Positions 14,255 to 21,730 of a stretch of 21,841 bases of DNA are shown here, in pieces. The DNA lies in the NCBI GenBank assembly GCA_022447685.1, contig JAKVAO010000045.1, positions 1-21,841 of the forward strand. The letters are read 5' to 3'. Numbering within the stretch: the first letter of the stretch is position 1; each line of letters starts with the position of its first letter. The stretch comes from Candidatus Caenarcanales bacterium (GTDB lineage Bacteria > Cyanobacteriota > Vampirovibrionia > LMEP-6097). The notes beneath the pieces are model-generated. The model did no database searches. It was not told where the DNA came from and worked only from the letters and a program-made list of their open reading frames with translations. Both the position numbers and the translations under genes were made by a program.

Positions 14255-16110
14255 TCATCGTTTTCTTCAGCCTTAACCATTTCTAGGAATAGCTCTTCAA
14301 GCTGATCTTCATCAACAAGTGAAGGTGCGGCTGTAAGTGGACACCATGCTGACTGGTTTTTAGGGAATGCGATTACATCTCTAATACTTTCAGTGTTAGA
14401 AAGAAGCATAATGAATCTATCCAAACCTAGTGCAATACCACCGTGTGGAGGTGCACCTAATTCTAAAGCCTCTAATAAGAACCCAAATCTTTCTTTAGCC
14501 GTTGCGTCATCAATACCAAGTGCTTTGAAGATTCTTTCCTGAACATCTTTACGATGAACTCTGATAGAACCACCACCTAGTTCAATACCATTGAAAACTA
14601 TGTCATAGGCATATGTTTTAACATTAGCAGGATCTTTTTCTAAGTTATCTAAATCTTCAGAGCATGGAAGTGTGAATGGGTGATGGTTTGCTTTAAAACG
14701 CTTTGATTTCTCATCGTATTCAAACATCGGGAAATCTACTACCCAAACAAGTTTTCTATCTTTAGGATCGATTAAACCTTCTTTTTTAGCTAGATGAATT
14801 CTAAGTTTCCCTAAAACGTGGTGAACAATTTTAGCTTTATCAGCTACGAAGAGAAGTGCATCACCAGCTTCTACAGAAGCTTTAGTTTTCATTTCTTCCA
14901 TTTGTTCATCAGTAAAGAACTTCGCTATAGGTGAACTGATTTCAATTTCGCCTTCGCCTTTATCTTTAAAAGCTATCCAGGCAAGACCTTTAGCTCCCAT
15001 TTCTTTGCTGCAAGCAAGATCTTTTAAATCATCGAAATCTTTACGGCTAAGTTTTGCTCCGCCTTTAAAGTTAATGGCTTTAACCAAACCACCACTTTGA
15101 GCTACTCCAGCAAAAGCTTTGAACTCTGAACCTGCCATAAGTTCAGTAAGGTCTACTAATTCCATTTCGAATCTTAAATCAGGTGCGTCAGAACCGTATT
15201 TGTTAATAGCATCTGCGTAAGTCATTCTTGCAAAAGGGGTTTCAACTTCAACTCCAACAGCAGCAAAAGCAGCTTGAATCATACCTTCACTAGTTGCAAT
15301 AACATCTTCTTGAGTTACAAAGCTCATCTCAACATCGATTTGGGTAAATTCTGGCTGCCTGTCTGCTCTTAAATCTTCATCTCTAAAGCATTTTGCGATT
15401 TGGTAGTATCTGTTAACACCACTCATCATTAGTAATTGTTTGTAGATTTGAGGTGACTGAGGTAAAGCGTAGAAAGAGTTAGGGTGAACTCTACTCGGCA
15501 CTAAATAGTCTCTAGCTCCTTCTGGAGTGGATTTAGAAAGGATAGGAGTTTCAATTTCAAGGAAATCTGTCTCAGCTAGATAGTTACGGATAGCGTGAAC
15601 TACTTTATGTCTATTTTCTAAATGCTTCCTTTTAGAGTTTTGTCTTAATTCTAAGTATCTATATTTAAGTCTTAAATCTTCATTTACTTCGTCAACTTTA
15701 TCGAGTGGGAAAGGTAAAACTTTAGATTCATTGAGAATTTCTACTTCGGTAGGGTAAATTTCGATAGCGCCAGACTTGAGTGAAGTGTTTTCTGAACCTT
15801 CTGGTCTAACTGTGATGGTACCTTTGATCGCGATAACGTATTCAGGTCTGATCTTTTGGAAAACTTCGTGGACTTCAGGGTTTCTATCAGGGTCAGCTAC
15901 TAACTGAATTTGACCTTTATGGTCTCTAAGTTCTAGGAAAACAATTCCTCCTAAATCTCTTCTTGTGTCAACCCAACCAGCTAAAACTACTTCTTGGTTG
16001 ACGTTAGCTTCAACTAAGGAACCACATAAATGTGTTCTTTTTAATCTGAAGTTTTGAGATTGGGGTTGACCTTGATTGTTAGGTTCTGCTTCTTTATTTA
16101 AAGTTTCCAC
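14251..16110 (-). CDS. aspS: Aspartyl-tRNA synthetase, bacterial type
   Basis: Charges tRNA-Asp with aspartate in the cytoplasm. The 619-residue protein has the normal bacterial order: an OB-fold anticodon-binding domain (about 25-135), a class II catalytic core with motif 2 FRDEDLRADRQPEFTQID (242-259) and motif 3 GLDRFIMLL (from about 562), and the bacterial GAD insertion (about 300-430). At the OB-fold site that helps separate discriminating from non-discriminating enzymes the protein has Leu (RRDLGG, Leu53), which fits a tRNA-Asp-specific enzyme. The start is GTG and yields an extra 20-residue Gln/Asn-rich N-terminal tail. No ribosome binding site is seen; TAAAGT ends 7 nt upstream of the GTG. 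The stop overlaps that of the convergent gene by TTAA. Confidence 0.97.
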   Translation of the reverse strand: METLNKEAEPNNQGQPQSQNFRLKRTHLCGSLVEANVNQEVVLAGWVDTRRDLGGIVFLELRDHKGQIQLVADPDRNPEVHEVFQKIRPEYVIAIKGTITVRPEGSENTSLKSGAIEIYPTEVEILNESKVLPFPLDKVDEVNEDLRLKYRYLELRQNSKRKHLENRHKVVHAIRNYLAETDFLEIETPILSKSTPEGARDYLVPSRVHPNSFYALPQSPQIYKQLLMMSGVNRYYQIAKCFRDEDLRADRQPEFTQIDVEMSFVTQEDVIATSEGMIQAAFAAVGVEVETPFARMTYADAINKYGSDAPDLRFEMELVDLTELMAGSEFKAFAGVAQSGGLVKAINFKGGAKLSRKDFDDLKDLACSKEMGAKGLAWIAFKDKGEGEIEISSPIAKFFTDEQMEEMKTKASVEAGDALLFVADKAKIVHHVLGKLRIHLAKKEGLIDPKDRKLVWVVDFPMFEYDEKSKRFKANHHPFTLPCSEDLDNLEKDPANVKTYAYDIVFNGIELGGGSIRVHRKDVQERIFKALGIDDATAKERFGFLLEALELGAPPHGGIALGLDRFIMLLSNTESIRDVIAFPKNQSAWCPLTAAPSLVDEDQLEELFLEMVKAEENDD

Positions 16111-16178
16111 GAATAATACTTTATCATGTTTGGCGCTTAAATTTTGGTTTATGGGTATTAACGAGATTTATGGGGATT

Positions 16179-16997
16179 TTATGGTTCATTTACGAATAGG
16201 ATACCTTCTTTAAATACAGCAATGCTTCTTTTATCCTCTGGATCATGTGGATTTTCTTTTACACACAAACCTAGATTTATACTTTCATCACTGTTCAAAT
16301 CCTTACAAGGGTAAATCATGGATTTAGGATTTTTTCCTGAGAGTATATCACTGATTTCCTTATCACTATCAGCTATGAATTGTCCTTCATGAATAACAGC
16401 GGAACTATATGTAGGTATTTTAGTTTGTGATAACCTATAACCTAAGCTTTCACATTTTGTTTCAGGGTATTCATTTAGAATATAATTTTTTTTATCTGTA
16501 TGAGACATCCCTCCTATGTATACACAGCTTGTTTTTAAATCATTTACATGTTGAATTGCCTTTTGGGCGATACTTTTATCTGCTAAGCCCTGCCTTAAAT
16601 ATATTAGATGCTCCATCATTCTTATACTCCCAGCTTCTATTCTCTTTTTATTTTCATCATTTGAAGTATTAAGTTTATTATTTAAACCAGTAATTAAGTA
16701 AGACACTAATTGGTGTTCAAGTATTTCATCTGTGTGTATATCAATATACTTAACCTCCATGCCAGCTTTTTGGGCATTATCTTCGTAGCTTTTTAGTATG
16801 TCATGGTATGACTTTAGTTTTTCAGGGGTTCCTATTTTTAATAAAATTTCTCCCTGCTCTGAACCATAACTTAAAATCCTAGAACCTTCTTCTATAAATT
16901 GTCCTATCTCATCGTAAGTAAATTTGCCTTGTAGCATACTGTAAGCTTTATTCCTGAACCTCATTGCTGCAATATTAATATCTTCTCTATATTGCAC
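16179..16997 (-). CDS. Shorter paralog of the 418-residue protein (16179-16997), likely N-terminally truncated
   Basis: This 272-residue protein is clearly related to the C-terminal two thirds of the protein at 17844-19100. Shared blocks in order: (K)AG(M/L)(E/K)VK(Y/F)I(D/N)I, (R)QG(L/F)A...K followed by SC(V/I)(Y/F)IG..SH, YPE...S...Y.RLS, and (M)I(Y/F)PCK...LGLCV.E.P.D.R.I..F..GI. It lacks the about 150 N-terminal residues of the longer protein, including its first core strand (FVIMIGDGQ). The start is GTG, with no convincing ribosome binding site. In-frame codons just upstream (SIDEPVQYRE) still resemble the paralog (NREPQIVINE), after which stops appear, which suggests a gene that has lost its 5' part. 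Last gene of the MNT/HEPN locus, 84 bp after the HEPN gene. It may be a remnant or a shortened partner. Confidence 0.65.
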   Translation of the reverse strand: MQYREDINIAAMRFRNKAYSMLQGKFTYDEIGQFIEEGSRILSYGSEQGEILLKIGTPEKLKSYHDILKSYEDNAQKAGMEVKYIDIHTDEILEHQLVSYLITGLNNKLNTSNDENKKRIEAGSIRMMEHLIYLRQGLADKSIAQKAIQHVNDLKTSCVYIGGMSHTDKKNYILNEYPETKCESLGYRLSQTKIPTYSSAVIHEGQFIADSDKEISDILSGKNPKSMIYPCKDLNSDESINLGLCVKENPHDPEDKRSIAVFKEGILFVNEP

Positions 16998-17081
16998 AGG
17001 CTCATCAATACTTAATGTGTCTTTTAATCTTAGCTAGCTCTTAATTTAAGATCTAGGAAATTACATAAAATCTAAGAATAT

Positions 17082-17546
17082 TTAAACCAAATTCTCAGCA
17101 TACTCAATACCACTATTACAAGAGTCTATAAGCTCAGGACTAAACTTAATCACTTCAGCATATATTTTCATCAACTCATCTGGTAAATAATCATGACTAA
17201 TATCATTACGAAGATCACGCATTGCTAAAGTAGATTCTGCAGATTTGATTAAGCCACGCTTTTCAGCACGATTGATTCTATCTATGATAGAGCCTTCATT
17301 AGTTAACTCTAAAGTATCTATTAATCTTAAAAATTTTTGGACAAATATATCACTGAGGCGTGCGAAGCGAGCAGTTAGTGTTTCAATGTCTTTTAAAGTT
17401 TCCCAGTTTATGTCGGTAATTTCTTCATATTTACTCAAATCCAAGTTTTTAACTTCATCATATGTTCTGATAAAGATCTGGTTTGCAGAGTTTAATTGCT
17501 CTGAAGTTTCTTTTAGCTGTGCTTTGAGTAGGTCTCTTTTTGTCAT
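17082..17546 (-). CDS. HEPN-domain RNase-type toxin (HepT-like, type VII toxin-antitoxin)
   Basis: A 154-residue all-helical protein with the HEPN active motif R113-NDIS-H118-D-Y120, i.e. the RX4HXY form of HepT toxins. In the MntA/HepT family the Arg and His are needed for RNA cleavage, and the Tyr is the residue to which the cognate nucleotidyltransferase attaches AMP groups to silence the toxin. The size is slightly above the usual 130-145 residues. The ATG lies 2 nt after the TAG stop of the MNT gene, with no separate ribosome binding site, so the two are translationally coupled, antitoxin first. It sits between two paralogous genes of unknown function. Role as a dormancy or anti-phage toxin follows from the family, not from data here. 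Confidence 0.88.
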   Translation of the reverse strand: MTKRDLLKAQLKETSEQLNSANQIFIRTYDEVKNLDLSKYEEITDINWETLKDIETLTARFARLSDIFVQKFLRLIDTLELTNEGSIIDRINRAEKRGLIKSAESTLAMRDLRNDISHDYLPDELMKIYAEVIKFSPELIDSCNSGIEYAENLV

Positions 17547-17548
17547 TT

Positions 17549-17836
17549 CTACAAAGGCATTGCCTCTAATTCAATCAATTTAATAAAACTTGAATTTTTT
17601 TCAGGGCTTTTGTAGATGATATCAATTTTTTGTTCACCGATTTTATTAAAAATCTGAGTTTTGATTTGAGATTTAATTATTCTTTCTGGTTCTTGTTGAA
17701 CTTTTACCAGTAAGTCTATATCACCACCTTTCTTAGAGTCATCTGTGCGTGATCCATAAAGAAATATTTCTGCTTCTGGTATATATTCTAGGATGGAGTT
17801 TTTTATTACAGAAATATACTCTGGACTAAGGCGCAT
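17549..17836 (-). CDS. MNT-domain nucleotidyltransferase antitoxin (MntA-like)
   Basis: A 95-residue minimal nucleotidyltransferase of the pol-beta superfamily. The catalytic pattern is complete: GSR (28-30), then D39-I-D41 in KKGGDIDLLV, and a third Asp at 72 in KIDIIY. In type VII systems such proteins neutralise their HEPN partner by adding AMP to the Tyr of RX4HXY, and here both the triad and that Tyr are present. The ATG is 7 nt downstream of the stop of the 418-residue gene, and the HEPN gene follows after 2 nt, so all three are probably one transcript. The alternative role, a stand-alone nucleotidyltransferase, is unlikely given the partner. Confidence 0.9.
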   Translation of the reverse strand: MRLSPEYISVIKNSILEYIPEAEIFLYGSRTDDSKKGGDIDLLVKVQQEPERIIKSQIKTQIFNKIGEQKIDIIYKSPEKNSSFIKLIELEAMPL

Positions 17837-17843
17837 GGATTAA

Positions 17844-19100
17844 TTATAATCTAGGCTGATAAATAATCCCATCTCGGAATTGACTTATAGGTCTATCGTC
17901 TTCTGGATATTCATTTACACATAGACCTAAACCATGTTTTACATCATTTGCATTTTTACATGGGAAAATCATAGTTCGAGAAGTCTTATTGCCTAGAATC
18001 TTGATGATCTCGTTTTGTCTATAATTTGCTCCCAAAGCTTCTCTTACAACTTCATAGGAATAACAAGCTTGTCCACTTTTAGATAATCTCATATAGAGAC
18101 TGCTGCTGTGCTTCTCTGGGTAATTTTTGGTGTCGAAATAAATATATTGTGAGTGACTAAAATCACCGATAAAAATGCAACTGCTATTTGCCTTTTCCAA
18201 ATACTGGACTACTTTGTTGTGCATAAACTTGCCAGCAAAACCATGTTTGAGATAGTTTATATGTTCGTGAATTTTATTCAATAAAAAATTAAAATGCGAA
18301 AGATTGATGCGACTTTCATTGTGTATATATTTAGCTTTGGTTTGATAAACTCCTTCTTGAAGAGCAAGTGCAAGATGCTGTTTAAATTGATCATCAACGC
18401 TTATATTGATAAATTTAACTTTTAAGCCTGCCTTTGTAGCAGCTACCTTGTAGTGCTTTAGTGCATCAATATAGTCATGATTATCATTTTCTTCTTCTAA
18501 TAGTTCTTTTTCTAGGAGTGTTTTTTGACCAATTGCAATAAATTTTCTTATGACATCTTTCTCAAATTTATTTTTTATAATACTGTGAATTTCATCTATG
18601 AACTCATTGATAACTATCTGAGGCTCTCTATTTAGCTTATGGATTTTAGATATTGAACTTGCGTCATAGGGCTGTTCCAGTAGGAGATAATTCACACCAT
18701 TATTCTTTAGAGTTTTAAAATCTTGTTCAGTGAAGATCGGCGTGGTTTTGGCTAACTGACCATCTCCTATCATAATGACGAAATTTTCACTAGGGTGTTT
18801 AGCTTTAATAGCTTTTACCATTGATCTTGTGGTCATTGCAGAATCTAAGATTTGCTCAGGGGTAATATATTCAGCTTTAGCTGAATTCACTTGATGCGAG
18901 CTGCCGTTCAAGATATGTTTAAATAAATTTTCTTTGAAGAGCTTGCCAACTAATTGAATTGGATTGTCATGGGATTCTTCGCTACTGTAAGTCTCTTCTT
19001 CTTTGACAGCCTCAAATATTGGTAAGGAAATATTTTTCCTACTCAAGTATATTTTCTCTTCCATAACTACATAATCTACTTTCTTGTTATTTCTTTGCAC
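17844..19100 (-). CDS. 418-residue protein of unknown function, possible Tiki/ChaN-like fold
   Basis: No family is recognised with certainty. A charged, variable N-terminus (1-95) is followed by an alpha/beta core. The core has strand FVIMIGDGQ (107-115), strand GVNYLLLEQ (135-143), strand AGLKVKFINIS (224-234) and CIFIGDFSH (308-316). A Cys-containing end follows (IFPCK at 378-382, LGLCVNEYP at 391-399). The order of a first IG(D/E) strand, a G(V)xx(L)xLE strand, an AG-V-x-(I)(D/N) strand and a late G-x-(x)-H strand recalls the TraB/Tiki/ChaN/erythromycin-esterase-like superfamily; this is a weak, untested idea. No signal peptide. Start chosen as GTG at 19100; ATG at 19064 (residue 13) is an alternative. 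A TATAAT is present at 19119-19124. First gene of the unit with MNT and HEPN; its paralog closes the locus. Confidence 0.7.
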   Translation of the reverse strand: MQRNNKKVDYVVMEEKIYLSRKNISLPIFEAVKEEETYSSEESHDNPIQLVGKLFKENLFKHILNGSSHQVNSAKAEYITPEQILDSAMTTRSMVKAIKAKHPSENFVIMIGDGQLAKTTPIFTEQDFKTLKNNGVNYLLLEQPYDASSISKIHKLNREPQIVINEFIDEIHSIIKNKFEKDVIRKFIAIGQKTLLEKELLEEENDNHDYIDALKHYKVAATKAGLKVKFINISVDDQFKQHLALALQEGVYQTKAKYIHNESRINLSHFNFLLNKIHEHINYLKHGFAGKFMHNKVVQYLEKANSSCIFIGDFSHSQYIYFDTKNYPEKHSSSLYMRLSKSGQACYSYEVVREALGANYRQNEIIKILGNKTSRTMIFPCKNANDVKHGLGLCVNEYPEDDRPISQFRDGIIYQPRL

Positions 19101-19118
19101 AGCTTAGGTTATGGGATG

Positions 19119-19124
19119 ATTATA
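19119..19124 (-). promoter_or_regulatory. Candidate -10 element for the 418-residue gene and MNT/HEPN unit
   Basis: A perfect TATAAT on the - strand ends 18 nt before the GTG start. No matching -35 is seen at the usual distance. If real, it would drive the whole unit down to the HEPN gene. Confidence 0.3.
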
Positions 19125-19194
19125 TTTTTATTGCTTGAAATATTAAATTTTGTATGTGTTTACTTATAAGGGTCGTACTTTTAGCCATAAAGCA

Positions 19195-19452
19195 TTAAAT
19201 CTGCCCACTCGCATATTTATGTAAAATTGATGAAATCAAGCTCTGGTAAGCTAAACCTTCTCGTGCAGCTAACCTCTTTATGATATTTAAGTCTGATTGT
19301 GAGAGTCGAATATTGATTCTAGCGTCTTTAGTAAAATAAGCTTGAGAGGCTTTTTTAGCTATAGTGATCTCATTTTCGATATTTTTTGAGCTGACTAACT
19401 GATCATTTTCGTATGCTTCTAAAATTTCTTGTTCATATTCATCAAAGTTCAT
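19195..19452 (-). CDS. CopG/ribbon-helix-helix antitoxin partner of the BrnT-like toxin
   Basis: An 85-residue protein whose second half holds a ribbon-helix-helix domain: a strand ARINIRLSQSDL, then helix IIKRLAAREG, then LAYQSLISSILHKYASGQ, the usual CopG-type antitoxin ending with (x)YQ(S/T)LI. The frame is open further upstream, but I choose ATG at 19450-19452 (MNFDEYEQEI) because GGAGAA lies 7 nt before it and the N-terminal part (DEYEQEILEAYE) is typical of these antitoxins. This start overlaps the toxin's last codons by 11 bp, a normal toxin-first arrangement. It would bind the toxin with the N-terminal half and repress its own promoter with the RHH; that is family knowledge. No terminator is evident after it. 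Confidence 0.88.
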   Translation of the reverse strand: MNFDEYEQEILEAYENDQLVSSKNIENEITIAKKASQAYFTKDARINIRLSQSDLNIIKRLAAREGLAYQSLISSILHKYASGQI

Positions 19453-19732
19453 AATTATCTTCTCCAATATATTTCCTGGTTGCTTTTCTACTTGGGATAA
19501 TGGTTTTGAGAAAGATTTGTTCTTGGTCAAATACTGCTGGTACTAGGTAAGCATAGTTATCAATATTTACAACAAAAATTTTTTGATTTGGATATTTATC
19601 TGGATTGTGATGCTCAAGAATATCTAATATCCCTTTATTACTAATGATAAATATTATTTCTTCAAAACTTATTCCTCTTTCATCTTGTAATTTCCTATTT
19701 TTTTCTGGACTGAAACTATAAAAATAGCTCAT
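19442..19732 (-). CDS. BrnT-like ribonuclease toxin
   Basis: A 96-residue protein of the small BrnT/DUF4258-like toxin type: SPEKNRKLQDERGISFEEII (8-27), ILDILEHHNPDKYPNQKIFV (35-54), a strand NYAYLVPAV, and the ending IFLKTIIPSRKATRKYIG. Such toxins have a compact RelE-like fold and inhibit growth by RNA cleavage, countered by a CopG/BrnA-type antitoxin encoded just downstream. The gene overlaps the antitoxin by 11 bp. Its own start has no Shine-Dalgarno sequence; GGGTAAAAT ends 8 nt upstream, so transcription may start at or just before the ATG. About 90 bp separate it from the upstream 631-residue gene. The fold assignment rests on remembered family patterns. Confidence 0.85.
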   Translation of the reverse strand: MSYFYSFSPEKNRKLQDERGISFEEIIFIISNKGILDILEHHNPDKYPNQKIFVVNIDNYAYLVPAVFDQEQIFLKTIIPSRKATRKYIGEDNYEL

Positions 19733-19824
19733 ATATTAATATTTTACCCAAAATATGATTGTATTTGTAGTTTTGTTGTAACTTTGATGACAAATGGTTC
19801 ACTTGTTTATTAATATTGGTGTTC

Positions 19825-21720
19825 CTAATTATTTTCTGCAGAGTCTCTATTTAGATGACTTTGATAAATATCCTGAACTATGTTTAACACTAGTGGCATT
19901 ATGCCGCCAGAATTGTCACTACTTTGCTTTAATTCTAATTCAGCAAAAGGTTCAACACCAACTCTCCCTTGTTTATTATTGTATGGTAAGCATAGATTGG
20001 TTTCTGGTGTAAGAGTTATGCAGTAATCAAGCCCATCTGGTTTATCTATTAAATTATTACCATCAGCAGTAACTTGCTTTTCTTTTAGGTAGATAGGGAA
20101 AGCTTTGACGGAATCTGCATTAGTCCTATAAGAACCAACTATGTTAGAGCTTATATTATTACTATGCTGCTCACGAACAGGATCATCCCATTCTATTGCG
20201 CTAAGAGTGAAGTAGGAAGTTTCATTAGTATGAGGATTTGTTATTTGTATTGAAACAGGTGAATTTTCTATAAGTTTACTTAATTCGTTACGAACCTCTT
20301 CTACTGTCATTTTATCTTCTTTGCTAATACTATTATCGTTGTATGAAGTTGAGAAATCTTCATTAAATTTATAATCGAAAATAGATGGTAAAATTGTGTC
20401 TCCAATGAAAACTATTTCTGGATAATCATTGTTTCTAAGGCTATTCACAGCATTTTGTGCAGATTTTTCGATTTGTTCTTTAAGTAATTTTCCTAGAAGA
20501 TTTTCTGTTTCTGTTTTGCCTGTTTCTGTGGTATCTGCTGTTGTGTTTTCTGTTGAAGGACTTGGTAGGGGTGCTGGTGGAGTGGGTTTAGGGTTATTTT
20601 CATCTTCAGCGTCTTTAGCAAAACTCTGATCTATAAGGTAGTTACTGAAGTTTATGAGATTATATACTGCTACCCCTTGCTGTTCATGATCTAGATTGTC
20701 TACGAACTGGTGAGAATGGATTAAGCGCATAGCAACAGCAGGCAAAGTCTCATTAATAAAAGTTTCTGCATTAATATTTTGGCTCTTTTGTATTTGCTCA
20801 GACATTTGATTGAAATTATAAGTATCCATATTAATATGTACTCTCTTCATTAGATAATCTACTAGGTCTTCGGCTTCTTCTTTATAGGGTTTACGGTCTG
20901 CGATGTAACTCGTGTAAGGGTAGCTATTTTTAAATTCTACGTTTGCTTTATTAATAATATTTTCTACATTAGTATTAGAAATATTATTAATGATTAAGCT
21001 GTTTAATTGCATTGCTGCCTGACCTTCTTGAGGATGCATATTAGATATAAGGTTAGAGTCAACTTCTCTAAGTTCTCTAATAGGTTTTTTTGGCATATTT
21101 ATGAAGTTTAATTTTGTATTTTCAGGGTCTAGTTGGTTCTTACTGTAGATGAACTTCATAATGTCAGTTAAGTTATCAATTTCAGGGTTAATGTTTTTCC
21201 CCATTTCTAGAAAAGTTTCTCTAAACTTTACTGAGTCTACAGTTTCAATTCCATTTAGTTCTTGAAGATATATATTATGATCTTCAGGGTTATTTGATTT
21301 TTTTCTATTGAAAAGTTCTTGTTCTAGCTTATTTTCTGCTATGTAATTATATTGCTCTTTCAATATTTCTTGGTGATGTGATTCATTCAATTCTGCTAAT
21401 GAGCTTACAATCAACTCATTTTTTTCATTACCAGCTTCTAAGCCTGAAGCTATATTTAGTTTAATTGCACTATTGAGAAGCTCTTCATTGATTGCTGCTA
21501 TGCTTTCACTTTCTTGACCTTCCCCTGTCAGTCTTACTGAGCTTAAACCTGAATTACTATTAATTATAAGAAAATAATCTTGAAAATAGCCATTTCCTAT
21601 TGATAGATCTTGAACTATTTGTGCACTGAAGCCTTTTCCAAGATCTAATCTTTCTGAGTAATCCAGTTTTTCATCCATGGAAGTTCGATTAAGATTATTA
21701 TTATTGACTTGATCAATCAT
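19825..21720 (-). CDS. Large orphan protein with Pro/Thr-rich linker
   Basis: No family recognised. The 631-residue protein has no signal peptide or membrane helix, despite a beta-rich N-terminal section (about 25-70). Residues about 75-365 are mostly helical and rich in Asn, Glu and Lys. A low-complexity linker (about 372-407: PKPTPPAPLPSPSTENTT and further Thr/Glu) separates it from a C-terminal region of about 220 residues with mixed strands, including PEIVFIGDTILPSIFDY and LDYCITLTPETNLCLPYNN (its only two Cys). The two-part layout resembles a large helical module joined to a separate C-terminal domain. The start ATG at 21720 has only a weak GAG upstream. It lies between a possible transposase end and a toxin-antitoxin pair, so horizontal acquisition is plausible. 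Confidence 0.75.
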   Translation of the reverse strand: MIDQVNNNNLNRTSMDEKLDYSERLDLGKGFSAQIVQDLSIGNGYFQDYFLIINSNSGLSSVRLTGEGQESESIAAINEELLNSAIKLNIASGLEAGNEKNELIVSSLAELNESHHQEILKEQYNYIAENKLEQELFNRKKSNNPEDHNIYLQELNGIETVDSVKFRETFLEMGKNINPEIDNLTDIMKFIYSKNQLDPENTKLNFINMPKKPIRELREVDSNLISNMHPQEGQAAMQLNSLIINNISNTNVENIINKANVEFKNSYPYTSYIADRKPYKEEAEDLVDYLMKRVHINMDTYNFNQMSEQIQKSQNINAETFINETLPAVAMRLIHSHQFVDNLDHEQQGVAVYNLINFSNYLIDQSFAKDAEDENNPKPTPPAPLPSPSTENTTADTTETGKTETENLLGKLLKEQIEKSAQNAVNSLRNNDYPEIVFIGDTILPSIFDYKFNEDFSTSYNDNSISKEDKMTVEEVRNELSKLIENSPVSIQITNPHTNETSYFTLSAIEWDDPVREQHSNNISSNIVGSYRTNADSVKAFPIYLKEKQVTADGNNLIDKPDGLDYCITLTPETNLCLPYNNKQGRVGVEPFAELELKQSSDNSGGIMPLVLNIVQDIYQSHLNRDSAENN

Positions 21721-21730
21721 TGGTAACTAC

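Noticed and set aside
16998..17081. AT-rich palindromic words (CTTAATTTAAG, AGCTAGCT) after the HEPN gene as a terminator
   Set aside because: The stems are short and AT-rich, and no run of U follows on the - strand.
19825..20060. Resemblance of the 631-residue protein's C-terminal LDYCIT...NLCLPY to the PCK...LGLCV end of the MNT/HEPN-flanking paralogs
   Set aside because: Only a few residues agree and the spacing of the Cys differs; not enough to claim a shared domain.
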